Source: Kribbella monticola (GTDB lineage: Bacteria; Actinomycetota; Actinomycetes; Propionibacteriales; Kribbellaceae). Taken from it: 64,000 nt of DNA. The DNA is taken from NCBI RefSeq assembly GCF_003261635.1, contig NZ_QFXK01000035.1, forward strand, positions 1 through 64,000, read 5' to 3'. The notes under the pieces are model-generated. The model searched no databases. It was not told where the DNA came from and saw only the letters and a program-made list of their open reading frames with translations. Shown piece after piece: positions 1 through 8,353 of this stretch. The translations under genes were made by a program, and so were the position numbers. Position 1 is the first letter of the stretch; every line of letters starts with the position of its first letter.

Positions 1-32
1 CTGGCGGGTGAGGTGGCCGCGGCGCTCGCTGG

Positions 33-1322
33 GTGAAGTGGTGGGGAGTGTTGACGGAGCGGGGTTGGGCTGAGGGGGAGGTGGGTCGGGTGGGGGACGA
101 GGGTGGAGCGCAGGTGCCCGAGGCGGGTGGGGCTCGGGTGGGGGCTGTTGCTGTGTTGCGGGGGAATGTTGGGTTTCGGCGGTTGTGGGTGGCCAGGTCG
201 GTGAGTTTTTTGGGGGACTCGCTGAGTTTGGTTGCGTTGTTGTTGTATGTCGAGGCTGAGACGGGGGCGGCGTTGGCGGTTGCGCTGTTGTTGTTGGCGG
301 GGGACTTTACGCCGGGGTTGTTTGGGGCGTTTGCGGGGGTGGTGGGGGATCGGGTGGATTTGCGGAAGGTGATGGTGGGGTGCGACGTCCTGCAGGGGGT
401 GTTGGTGGTGGGGATGGCGGTGAGTTTGCCGCCGTTGCCGGTGCTGCTGGTGTTGGTTGCGGTCAGGAGTTTGGTGGCGCAGGTTTTTCAGGCTAGTTCG
501 CGGAGCGCTGTGCCGGCGTTGGTTAGTGATCGGGAGTTGGAGACTGCTAATTCGGCGTTGGGGGCGGGGACGCATGGGTTGGATGCGGTTGGGCCATTGG
601 TGGCGGCTGGGTTGTTCTTGGTGCTGGATGTGCGGGGGATTTTGTTTATTGACGCGGCCAGCTTCTTTGCGTCGGCGGTGTTGTTGAGTCGGTTGCCTTC
701 GCTTCCGCCGGCGGTGAAAGAGGAGAAGACGGGGTTCATTGAGGACGCGAGGGCCGGGTTGAGTTACATCTGGAGGGCGAAGGTCGTTCGGGTGATTGGG
801 CTTGGGTTCTTTGCGGTGGTGGCGTTCAGTGGGGTGGATGACGTCGCGATGGTGTTCTTGGCCAAGGACGAGTTGCATGCGGGGGATTCGAGTGCGGCTG
901 CGCTGTATGCGGGCGTGGGGATCGGGTTGGTTGTTGGGTATGCGTTGCTGACCAGGTTTGCGGGCAGCGCCAAGATGTTGCCGTTGTTGGTGGTTGGGTT
1001 CGCGATTACGAGTGCGGGCAATCTGCTGACCGGGTTGGCTTGGGCGGTGTGGGCTGCGTTGGCATTGCAGACGATCAGAGGGCTGGGGATTGCTGCGCTT
1101 GATGTGGGGATCAATACGCATCTGCAGCGGGTGGTGCCGGCCAACATGCTCGGCAGGGTGTTCGGGAATCTGTACGGCGCGATCGGGCTTGCGGCCGGCA
1201 TTTCGTACGTGTTTGGTGGCTTGCTGCTGCAGCACACCGATGCGCGGGTCACCTTTATTGCGGCAGGCGCCGGTGGGTTGCTGGCTGCGGGGGCTACAGC
1301 GGTGGCACTAGCTCGGCAATAG
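33..1322 (+). CDS. MFS transporter
   Basis: Predicted 12-TM major facilitator exporter in the cytoplasmic membrane; substrate not predictable. Hydrophobic helices begin around residue 45 (RLWVARSVSFLGDSL, typical of the first TM of DHA3-like exporters) and run to the C-terminus; the central loop (about residues 220-240) is charged (VKEEKTGFIEDARAG). An in-frame stop lies at 9-11, so the gene starts inside the window; GTG at 33 is the longest start, but a later GTG/TTG is likely because the first ~40 residues are Gly/Val-rich and unlike a membrane protein N-terminus. The 3' end overlaps the convergent MFS gene by 29 bp. The coding strand is unusually G/T-rich, with many TTG leucine codons. Confidence 0.85.
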   Translation: MKWWGVLTERGWAEGEVGRVGDEGGAQVPEAGGARVGAVAVLRGNVGFRRLWVARSVSFLGDSLSLVALLLYVEAETGAALAVALLLLAGDFTPGLFGAFAGVVGDRVDLRKVMVGCDVLQGVLVVGMAVSLPPLPVLLVLVAVRSLVAQVFQASSRSAVPALVSDRELETANSALGAGTHGLDAVGPLVAAGLFLVLDVRGILFIDAASFFASAVLLSRLPSLPPAVKEEKTGFIEDARAGLSYIWRAKVVRVIGLGFFAVVAFSGVDDVAMVFLAKDELHAGDSSAAALYAGVGIGLVVGYALLTRFAGSAKMLPLLVVGFAITSAGNLLTGLAWAVWAALALQTIRGLGIAALDVGINTHLQRVVPANMLGRVFGNLYGAIGLAAGISYVFGGLLLQHTDARVTFIAAGAGGLLAAGATAVALARQ

Positions 1323-2481
1323 GCTTTCGCAGGGCACGAGCGCCCGGTACGGCGATGAGCGCGACAAAAGCCATTACCAGGAACGCGACCAATGGGTGGT
1401 TCACCAGCAGGCCGACCACTACGGCTACGACGAGGCCGCCGAGGTTGCCGGCCATCCAGATCAGGCCGGCGCCGGTGCCTTCGGCTTCGCCTGTACGACG
1501 CTCGACCAGCTCCAGCACGATCGGCAGAGCCGGTAGTAGCAGGAACCCGATCACGGTGATCGCCACAAACCCCATGACCGCACTCGGGAACACAGCGAGC
1601 AAACAGCAGGCCAGTGCGGTCACGGCGAGGCTGACGACGAGCAACGACGACTCAAAGCGGTGGCGCACTACCAGGACCGGGATGACGGCGCTGCCGACGA
1701 CGCCGGCGATCACGTTGACCAGAAGGATTGTGCTCGCGATCTCGGCGCTGACTCCGGCCGGTTCGAGGAGCGCCTGGGCGAAGGTGGTCATGGCGACGAA
1801 GACGCCGAAGGGGAAGATGGCCAGCAGGGCGACCCGCCGAATCAGGGGATCGCTCCACGCGATCTTGAGAGCGCCTCGGGTCGGCCCGCGTCGCTCGACC
1901 TTGTGGTGGCCGGGATTCCGCAGAGCGAGTAACAAGATGATGGCCGCAAGGACGCTGAAGGTTGCCGAGAGCCACAACATGGTCGGCAGTTGACCCGCGT
2001 CGGGTAGGAGGGCCGCCATCACGAAGGCCAGGACCATACCGGCGAAGATGCTGGCTGTGCCGACGGCGATACCCGTGGGCCGGTCCTTCTCAGCGAGGTA
2101 CCGGCCGGTGATGCCAGTGACGGCGTTGAGCACAAACGGTTGTGCCACCGAGGCGATCAGTTGCCCGGCCAGGAGCCAGCCGTAGTTGTCGCCGATGAGC
2201 CGCACGACTGCCCCGAGAGCAGTGAGGAGCGCGCCGACGAGCAGCCCGCTCCGGAACCACTTGTCGAGAATCAGACCGGCGGGGATCGCCAGTACGACGT
2301 ACAGCAAGGGGAAGACCTGGGCGAGCCAGCCGATGGCGCTTTCTGAGACGCCGTACCGCGAAGAGGCGACCGTTGTGACGCCCGCGAAGTTGAGCCAGAC
2401 CAGCTGGGTGGCGGCACCGACCAGCGCGTACGCGACGATCGCCGACCACCGGCTGCGAACTGCTACGACCTGACTCTTCAT
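1294..2481 (-). CDS. MFS transporter
   Basis: A 395-residue polytopic membrane protein with about 12 hydrophobic segments. The loop after TM2 reads LDKWFRSG, a variant of the MFS signature loop. The N-terminal half has SRYGVSESAIGWLAQVFPL, as seen in FLVCR/CynX-like MFS permeases, but the substrate is unknown. The ATG at 2481 is preceded by a GGGAGG Shine-Dalgarno with about 9-nt spacing, which supports this start. It converges on, and overlaps by 29 bp, the other MFS gene. Normal GC-rich codon use contrasts with that neighbour. Confidence 0.87.
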   Translation of the reverse strand: MKSQVVAVRSRWSAIVAYALVGAATQLVWLNFAGVTTVASSRYGVSESAIGWLAQVFPLLYVVLAIPAGLILDKWFRSGLLVGALLTALGAVVRLIGDNYGWLLAGQLIASVAQPFVLNAVTGITGRYLAEKDRPTGIAVGTASIFAGMVLAFVMAALLPDAGQLPTMLWLSATFSVLAAIILLLALRNPGHHKVERRGPTRGALKIAWSDPLIRRVALLAIFPFGVFVAMTTFAQALLEPAGVSAEIASTILLVNVIAGVVGSAVIPVLVVRHRFESSLLVVSLAVTALACCLLAVFPSAVMGFVAITVIGFLLLPALPIVLELVERRTGEAEGTGAGLIWMAGNLGGLVVAVVVGLLVNHPLVAFLVMAFVALIAVPGARALRKPIAELVPPL

Positions 2482-2583
2482 TCAGGGCCTCCCACAGGGG
2501 ACCTTAGAGGCAGGTTGTGTCTTCGTGAAACAGCCGGAGGCGGCGGATCGGCAACAATCCGTTGTCAACAGCCCTCAAACGGA

Positions 2584-3384
2584 TCAGGCCCAGGGGTCGA
2601 AGGGGATGCCGGCGGGTTTGGAGGCGTTCAGGAGGTTGCGGAACCGGTCGTCCTTGTCGGTGATCTTGATGGTCGCGGAGCCGAAGTCGGCGTTCATCAA
2701 GGTGTCTCGCAGTGACAGGCTCGGCCAGCCGTTCCAGTCGACCAGGGGTGGGTAACGCCAGTTGTGGTAGTAGTTCTCCGGCGGCTCGTCGTTGCTGTTG
2801 GCAAGCCGGAAGAAGTGCGTGCTCAAGCCGTCCTTGTGGTAGACGACCTTCGGGTGCGAGCCGTCGAAGCGGACCTGCGAGCGGGTGTAGGTCACCTGGC
2901 TGCTGTGCTGCGTCGTGGTCACGTACTGGACCTCGTTGGCCGACTGGTTGATCCACGAGATGACGTGTTCGAAGTCGTGCCGGTGGCCGCCGAGACTACT
3001 GCCGGCGACGGCCTGGTCCTTCTCGAAGTAGCTGGCGTAGACGACTGCGCACCAGCCGTTGTTGCACTTCGACCGTGCGTAAGTCTGGGAGTTGTCCAGG
3101 TCCGACTGGTCGTGGCAGCCCCCGTTGACCGCACCGCTCGGGTTCAGCCCGCCGTTGAGCGTGCCGTCCGGACCGATCGCAGGGGTGGCGTAGCAGCCGT
3201 CGGTGTCGTAGTCGTACGCGGGCGAGAAGGACTGCTCCCAGCCACCCGCATTCTGTGGAAGAGCAGGTGGCGGTACGGCGAACGCGGCCGCCGCGGTGGT
3301 GACCATCAGCGCGGCGGTGCCTAGGGCAACACCGACCATGCGGCGCCTGTGCTTCTGATGACGGGATTGCGCTGCAGCTTTCAT
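2584..3384 (-). CDS. Secreted NPP1/NLP family (necrosis-inducing-like) protein
   Basis: 266 residues with a signal peptide (RRR then a hydrophobic stretch ending AAAAFA near residue 36). The mature part carries the NLP heptapeptide region as GHRHDFEH (about residues 133-140), close to the canonical GHRHDWE that binds the divalent cation in NLP cytolysins. Cysteine pairs sit upstream (DGCYATP, GGCHDQ, SKCNNGWC). NLPs are known from plant-associated fungi, oomycetes and some bacteria; they bind plant sphingolipids and permeabilise membranes. Here a role in plant or litter interaction is inference. The Trp-to-Phe change in the motif is conservative. ATG at 3384 puts the basic n-region in frame; a shorter start near 3339 is possible. 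Single gene, flanked by a 201-bp gap upstream. Confidence 0.85.
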   Translation of the reverse strand: MKAAAQSRHQKHRRRMVGVALGTAALMVTTAAAAFAVPPPALPQNAGGWEQSFSPAYDYDTDGCYATPAIGPDGTLNGGLNPSGAVNGGCHDQSDLDNSQTYARSKCNNGWCAVVYASYFEKDQAVAGSSLGGHRHDFEHVISWINQSANEVQYVTTTQHSSQVTYTRSQVRFDGSHPKVVYHKDGLSTHFFRLANSNDEPPENYYHNWRYPPLVDWNGWPSLSLRDTLMNADFGSATIKITDKDDRFRNLLNASKPAGIPFDPWA

Positions 3385-3585
3385 TCATCACTCTTTCGAG
3401 AGACGCATCCGCACGAGACGAAACGAGACGAAACCAGGCGGATGCGGGGGCGGTATGAACGCTCTCGACAATGACAGACAAAGTGAACAACGGCTCCCGT
3501 TCCGCGTGTCCGCCAAGCAACCGTCTTCCTGCCACCTGATCCGCGCCTGACAAAGCCGGACTTTGTTCTCCAGCAGGCATTTCCG

Positions 3586-5211
3586 TCACGGACCGAAGAC
3601 GCGGACGCCTTCGATGTAGGTAGCGGTGACGCGAGCTTGCCCTATCTCGTCCACAGGAGCGCGGAAAGGATCGCGGTCGAGGACTACCAGGTCGGCGAGC
3701 AGGCCAGGTTCGATCCGGCCGGTGTCGTCGGCATGGTTCAACCAGGCGCTCCCGGAGGTGTAGGCCGCCAGGGCGGTGGAGAGGTCGAGCGCCTGCTCGG
3801 GCAGGAACGCTTCATAGCAACCGTCCCCGGTATGCCGATTGACAGCAACCTGTACTGCGGCCAGCGGGTCAGGACTCGACACGGGCCAGTCGGATCCGGC
3901 CGCGAGCCGGGCACCCGAGCGGGCCAGATCGCCGAACGGATACTGCCACCCCGAGCGCTCCGGACCGAGGAACGGAATCGTCAGGTCGAGCATCTGCGGC
4001 TCGTAGACCGCCCACAGGGCCTGCATGTTCGCCGTGACATCGAGCGCGGCGAACCGGCCGATGTCAGCAGGATGGACCACCTGAAGATGAGCGATGTGAT
4101 GCCGCAGGTCGGTTGCACCGTTGGCAAGACGGGCTGCCTCGAAAGCATCCAGGGCCTCCCGAACGGCGCGGTCCCCGATCGCATGCACATGGACCTGGAA
4201 GCCGGCGGCGTCGAGCGCGGTCACGTGCTGGCGCAAGGCCACCGGGTCGACGAAGGACAGCCCAGCGTTCGCAGTACGGCAACCACAGCCGTCGTAGTAC
4301 GGGTCGAGCATGCCGGCTGTGAAGTTCTCCGCAACACCGTCCTGCATGATCTTGACGCTGCCGGCTCGCAGGCGTGGAAATTGCAGCGCATCACGTCGTT
4401 CCACCAGCGCGGAGATCTGCTCGGCGCCGAGATCGCGCCGCCACCAGAGGGCGCCGTTCACGCGTGCGGTGAGTAGCCCTGCACGGGCCAGTTCGACGTA
4501 CGCCGGGGTCGCGTCGGTCAGATTCGCGTAGTCGCCGAGAATCGCGTCCTGCCAGCCCGTGATGCCCAAGGAATGCAGATACGCCTGTGCGTCCAAGAGG
4601 GCAGCCACCTGCTCTTCGTGGGTCGTCGGTGGAACCAGCCGGCCGACGAGATCCATCGCCCCCTCGTGCAAGGTGCCGGTCGGGGAGCCGTCGGCCGCAC
4701 GTTCGATCCGGCCGTCGGCGGGGTCCGGCGTACGGGCGTCGACACCGGCGACGGCGAGCGCGCGCGAGTTCACCCAGGCGCTGTGGTGATCTGCGTTGAC
4801 CAGGAATGCCGGCCGATCAGCGACGGCGGTGTCCAGGTCGGACGACAACGGCGCGCCACCCGGGTAGTCGGGTTGATGCCAGCCGCCACCGAGGATCCAG
4901 TCGGCCTCGGGATGAGCCTCGGCGTACGCCGAAATGGTCGCCAGCGTCGTCCGGCGGCCCCAGACCGGCGACAGATCGCACCGGGCTCGCTCGAGGCCGC
5001 CCTGGACCGGATGGATGTGCGCGTCGACGAAACCAGGCTGCAGCAGCCCACTGCCGAGGTCGACCACTTCGGTCCGCGCATCCCGCAGCGAGGCGACGTC
5101 TGGACCTGCAGCCAGGATTCGGCCGGACCGCACGGCTACCGACCAGCCGGGCCGATACCGCCGGCCGTCGAAGACCGAACCGTTGACGAAAAGGATGTCC
5201 ATCGGAGCCAT
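3586..5211 (-). CDS. Amidohydrolase family 3 protein (YtcJ-like)
   Basis: About 541 residues; predicted metal-dependent hydrolase of the amidohydrolase superfamily (Amidohydro_3/YtcJ). The beta-strand-1 ligand motif DAHIHP is near residue 64, followed by HVHAIGDRAVREALDAFE, HHIAHLQVVHP and the late Asp motif AAGSDWPVSSPDP. Together these give the expected His/Asp metal and proton-shuttle residues. The N-terminal strand region (ILFVNGSVFDGRRYRPG) and C-terminal IEPGLLADLVVLDRDPF form the composite beta-sandwich typical of the family. Substrate unknown; YtcJ-like enzymes act on N-formyl or N-acyl amides. The reading frame stays open far upstream, but homology starts at MAPMDILFVNG (ATG 5211, or 5202); neither has a clear Shine-Dalgarno, so the exact start is uncertain. 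Confidence 0.85.
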   Translation of the reverse strand: MAPMDILFVNGSVFDGRRYRPGWSVAVRSGRILAAGPDVASLRDARTEVVDLGSGLLQPGFVDAHIHPVQGGLERARCDLSPVWGRRTTLATISAYAEAHPEADWILGGGWHQPDYPGGAPLSSDLDTAVADRPAFLVNADHHSAWVNSRALAVAGVDARTPDPADGRIERAADGSPTGTLHEGAMDLVGRLVPPTTHEEQVAALLDAQAYLHSLGITGWQDAILGDYANLTDATPAYVELARAGLLTARVNGALWWRRDLGAEQISALVERRDALQFPRLRAGSVKIMQDGVAENFTAGMLDPYYDGCGCRTANAGLSFVDPVALRQHVTALDAAGFQVHVHAIGDRAVREALDAFEAARLANGATDLRHHIAHLQVVHPADIGRFAALDVTANMQALWAVYEPQMLDLTIPFLGPERSGWQYPFGDLARSGARLAAGSDWPVSSPDPLAAVQVAVNRHTGDGCYEAFLPEQALDLSTALAAYTSGSAWLNHADDTGRIEPGLLADLVVLDRDPFRAPVDEIGQARVTATYIEGVRVFGP

Positions 5212-5331
5212 TCTGCGCCGTCGGTGGCGAGTGGTCGGGTTTGGTCGAGAACCGGGTGCTGGGGCCGGGACGCGGTGATGCTGACTCCGACGGACGGCAA
5301 GAGGTCGTCCCGAGAGGTAACCGGAGGAGCC

Positions 5332-5715
5332 ATGAAGGCGATCACCATGCTGAGGACCGCGACGGCCGTGCTGGCGGTAGGGGCGGCGGCGATGCTCGGC
5401 GTCGGACCGGCGCAGGCTGCAACCACGGCGAGCGACTCGGCGAGCGCGTCGGCGACCAGTGCGACGGTCATCTACGACTGCATCTGGAAGACGGACTACG
5501 GCATCTACCTGTTCCGTACGCCGACCTCGACGACCGCCGACTACTTCGTCGGCAAGGGCGTCCTGATCACGGATCTCGGCTGCACCGGCCCGGTCGACGG
5601 CCGCCACTACACCGACTGCGGCGGTGGCAGCCGCTGGGTGCACATCGACGGCACCAAGCACGGCTGGGCAGCTCTGTCCTGCATCACCTTCCAGAGGCGC
5701 GTCGTCCGCGCCTGA
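5332..5715 (+). CDS. Small secreted protein, SH3-like
   Basis: 127 residues with a clear signal peptide (MKAITMLRTATAVLAVGAAAMLGVGPAQA) and a mature domain of about 85 residues. It contains YDCIWKTDYGIYLFRTPTS, GKGVLITDLGCTG, HYTDCGGGSRWVHIDG and HGWAALSCITF, a pattern of short beta-strands with four cysteines (likely two disulfides) reminiscent of bacterial SH3-like cell-wall domains. The start is set by a strong GGAGGAG ribosome-binding site at 5323-5329. Function unknown; extracellular or wall-associated location is inferred. It is convergent with the next gene, whose stop lies only 9 bp away. Confidence 0.8.
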   Translation: MKAITMLRTATAVLAVGAAAMLGVGPAQAATTASDSASASATSATVIYDCIWKTDYGIYLFRTPTSTTADYFVGKGVLITDLGCTGPVDGRHYTDCGGGSRWVHIDGTKHGWAALSCITFQRRVVRA

Positions 5716-5724
5716 GCGAGCGGA

Positions 5725-6597
5725 CTATTCGAGCCAGCCGGCGTCGCGTGCGGCCCAGGGGTTGCATTCGTAGATGGACGGATGGACCCGGGCGGACGGA
5801 TCCAGGGACGGGTGACGGCCCCAGCCGAACCAGTTCGCGGCGTTCTGGTTGGTGCCGTGCATCCGCAGTTCGCCGCGGCGGTCGCCGCCGTGACTGTTGT
5901 TGTCGTAGGCCTGCCTGGACAGGGATCTGGTGATCGAGCCACGGCCGGTACTGGTGCCGTAGAACATGCCGGAGAAGCACCAGGCCTGCAGTTCGAGCTG
6001 CCGGGACAGCAGCTGACCGGCCTGGCTCGAATAGCCGACCGTCTGGGCACGCGCCTGGAACGCTGCCATCACGCCCACCTGTTGCTGGATGTGGTGGCCG
6101 TATTCGTGCGACACCACGGCAAGCGCGTAGCCCGAGCCGTACCGGGCGATGGATCGCATCGAGTCGAACGGCATCACGATCGTCTGGTCGGCGGCGCAGT
6201 AGAACGCTTCCCGCCCGGTGTCGTTGCGCCCGCAGGCGCCGCCGTACTGGCGTCCTTGGGCACCGGCCCACAGGTGTGGCGAGGTCAGCGTGAGGCCGAA
6301 GTGGCTGAGGGTGCCTCGCCAAGCCTGGTCGTGGCACCTGATCGCGGCCTGGTAGAAGGCCTGGGCCGCAGCCGGCTGGAGACGCCACGCGGGAAGCCGG
6401 CAGGTCACGGCGGCGATGCCGTACCCCGGTTCGAGGTGCACCGGGTTCGAGCCCAGCAGCGGATCTTCCCGCACCGGACCGGAGACCCGCGGCGACCAGG
6501 TACTTGCGGTGGGCTGAGTTCTGGACGGCGTACTGGTCGGGACGTCGGTCACGGTGGGCAGAGCCGTCACTGTCGGCAGTGCACGCACGCGGGCCAC
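5725..6597 (-). CDS. Neutral zinc metallopeptidase family protein (unanchored paralogue)
   Basis: 290 residues. It carries the zincin helix HEYGHH at about 164-169 and the downstream RQLELQAWC (third-ligand Glu near 202), as in the YpfJ-like putative neutral zinc metallopeptidase family. The conserved cysteines ACG...AFYC and the C-terminal ECNPW resemble those of the three paralogues at 22.8-26.2 kb. Unlike two of them, it has no transmembrane anchor, and I see no signal peptide: the N-terminus is a Thr/Pro-rich linker. The only usable start is GTG at 6597 with no good ribosome-binding site, and a divergent GNAT starts 51 bp away, so the 5' end may be truncated or misread. Predicted protease; substrate unknown. 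Confidence 0.75.
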   Translation of the reverse strand: MARVRALPTVTALPTVTDVPTSTPSRTQPTASTWSPRVSGPVREDPLLGSNPVHLEPGYGIAAVTCRLPAWRLQPAAAQAFYQAAIRCHDQAWRGTLSHFGLTLTSPHLWAGAQGRQYGGACGRNDTGREAFYCAADQTIVMPFDSMRSIARYGSGYALAVVSHEYGHHIQQQVGVMAAFQARAQTVGYSSQAGQLLSRQLELQAWCFSGMFYGTSTGRGSITRSLSRQAYDNNSHGGDRRGELRMHGTNQNAANWFGWGRHPSLDPSARVHPSIYECNPWAARDAGWLE

Positions 6598-6647
6598 GCC
6601 AGGAAATCGCGTCGCAGCCGGGCCGGTCGGCGTGCGACGGTAGGCCC

Positions 6648-7262
6648 ATGGCGCAACCGATTCTGCGGACCGAGCGATTGCTGCTGATTCCGCTGGCCGA
6701 CTCGCATTTCGAACTGGAAGTCGAGCTCGACTCCGATCCCGAAGTGCTGCGGTATCTCTCCGGCCGAGCCTCGTCGAGGGACGAGGTGGCCGAGTCGCAT
6801 GTGCGGCGGATGGCGCTGGGGACCAAGGTGGATGGACTCGGGTACTGGATCGCCTTCGGGACTGACGGCGGACGAAGGGGTTCCAAGCGGCCGGAGACCG
6901 AGGAGGACGGCGAGTTCGTCGGGCTCATGATGCTTCCGCCCGCGCACGGGCCCGATCAGCCGGACGACCCGACCGTCTGCGATCTGGGCTACCGGCTGCT
7001 CGCGAAGACGTGGCGGCAGGGGCTGGCGAGCGAGGCGTCACGCGTCCTGCTCCGGCACGCCTTCGAGACCATCGGGCAGACAAGGGTGATCGCGCAGACG
7101 ATGGCCGTGAACGCCGGTTCGCGGGGCGTGATGGAGGCTGTCGGCATGCGTCATACCCGCACGTTCTTCCCCACCTGGGACGATCCCTTGCCGGGAGCCG
7201 ACCAGGGCGAGGTCGAGTACGAGATGACCCGAGCGATGTGGACGGCTTCAGTCGGGGAGTGA
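6648..7262 (+). CDS. GNAT family N-acetyltransferase
   Basis: 204 residues, RimJ/RimL-like. The N-terminus RTERLLLIPLADSHFE is the classic beginning of this group. Motif A is recognisable as GYRLLAKTWRQGLASEASRVLLRHAF (around 105-130), although the pyrophosphate loop reads TWRQGLAS rather than the usual RGxGxG/A. The later segment MAVNAGSRGVMEAVGMRHT aligns with the alternate-substrate helix. Predicted acetyl-CoA-dependent transferase acting on an amine, possibly a protein N-terminus; substrate not predictable. ATG 6648 starts homology exactly; no strong ribosome-binding site. Overlaps the convergent sigma factor gene by 15 bp. Confidence 0.85.
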   Translation: MAQPILRTERLLLIPLADSHFELEVELDSDPEVLRYLSGRASSRDEVAESHVRRMALGTKVDGLGYWIAFGTDGGRRGSKRPETEEDGEFVGLMMLPPAHGPDQPDDPTVCDLGYRLLAKTWRQGLASEASRVLLRHAFETIGQTRVIAQTMAVNAGSRGVMEAVGMRHTRTFFPTWDDPLPGADQGEVEYEMTRAMWTASVGE

Positions 7263-8216
7263 GCGGGGGAGGCCGAACCAGGGCAGGACGCTGTTGTCGA
7301 AGCGCGTGACCGCGCCGATCCGGTCGCCGCTGATGGTGAGGACGAGCAAGCCCGTACCGCGGCGGATGCCGTCCACTCGCAGATAGGTGCCGAACGCCGG
7401 CTGCCCGTTCGCGCGTGTCGGCACCAGGTCGTAGCGGCGATCCGGCCGGATGACTTCGGCGTAGAACGCGGCCACCGCGTCAATACCCAGGTACTCCAGC
7501 GGAACAGGCGGCATCGAGACTCTGACGTCCTCGGTCAGCAGCGCGACCACCGCGTCGACATCGCTGGCCTGATAGGCGCGGACGAACTTCTCCACCAGCG
7601 CCTCCTGAGCAGGTGACTCCGGCGCCGGCGGCTCACCGGTCTGCTCCTGTAGCCCGACGCGGGCTCGTTTGAGGGCGCTGTTGACGGACTCGACGGACGA
7701 GTCGAGCATTTCCGCGACCTCGCTCGCGCGGTACCCGAGCACCTCACGCAGGATCAGTACGGCGCGCTGGCGGGCAGGGAGGACCTGCAGCGCGGTGATG
7801 AAGGCCAGCGAGATCGCTTCAGTCTGTTCGTACCGTGCTTCCGGTCCACCCTCCAGCAGGGCGTCCGGATAAGGCTCGAGCCACACGATTTCCCCGAGCC
7901 GGCTCGGTTCAGGTGGCTGCAGATCGGCCACGTCCCACTCCTTGGCCTGGCGCCGCTTGGCTGAGCGCAGCGCGTTGATACACCGGTTGGTGGCGATCCG
8001 GTACAGCCAGGTGCGGAGCGAGGCGCGCTCCTCGAATCCCCGCAGACCCCGCCAGGCGGCCAGCAGGGTGTCCTGCAGCACGTCCTCGGCGTCCTGGATC
8101 GATCCGAGCATCCGGTAGCAGTGCACCTGGAGCTCCCGGCGGTACGGCTCGGTCAATTCCCGGAACGCACTGTCGTCACCGGCTCGCGCCCTGCTCATCA
8201 GCTCGGTCGTCACCAT
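7248..8216 (-). CDS. ECF sigma factor with C-terminal SnoaL-like domain (SigG-type)
   Basis: 322 residues. Region 2 lies near 12-75 (FRELTEPYRRELQVHCYRMLGS, AEDVLQDTLLAAWRG, RTWLYRIATNRCINALR). Region 4 lies near 140-190 (LPARQRAVLILREVLGYRASEVAEMLDSSVESVNSALKRAR). A SnoaL/NTF2-like domain fills 205-315 (FVRAYQASDVDAVVALLTEDV). This layout is that of Mycobacterium SigG and related ECF factors, in which the C-terminal domain is thought to control activity in place of a separate anti-sigma factor. No anti-sigma gene is adjacent. ATG 8216 has a GAGGGTGG ribosome-binding site. Divergent from an SDR gene that may be a target (inference). Confidence 0.9.
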   Translation of the reverse strand: MVTTELMSRARAGDDSAFRELTEPYRRELQVHCYRMLGSIQDAEDVLQDTLLAAWRGLRGFEERASLRTWLYRIATNRCINALRSAKRRQAKEWDVADLQPPEPSRLGEIVWLEPYPDALLEGGPEARYEQTEAISLAFITALQVLPARQRAVLILREVLGYRASEVAEMLDSSVESVNSALKRARVGLQEQTGEPPAPESPAQEALVEKFVRAYQASDVDAVVALLTEDVRVSMPPVPLEYLGIDAVAAFYAEVIRPDRRYDLVPTRANGQPAFGTYLRVDGIRRGTGLLVLTISGDRIGAVTRFDNSVLPWFGLPRSLPD

Positions 8217-8318
8217 TCCACCCTCGCGTCGCGTCGTGTCTTCAGTATCGACACCGGCCGGCCCGCGAACTGGGCGCCGGCCGACCGCTCACTTTCGCAA
8301 GCTCGCACTGTCTGCATC

Positions 8319-8332
8319 TTCGACAGGTCGAA
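8319..8332. promoter_or_regulatory. 14-bp perfect palindrome in divergent promoter region
   Basis: TTCGACAGGTCGAA: two 6-bp arms around AG, ending 21 bp before the SDR start codon and about 100 bp upstream of the sigma factor. Position and symmetry suit an operator; the cognate regulator is unknown. Confidence 0.4.
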
Positions 8333-8353
8333 ATTCGCTAGCGAGGGACAGAA

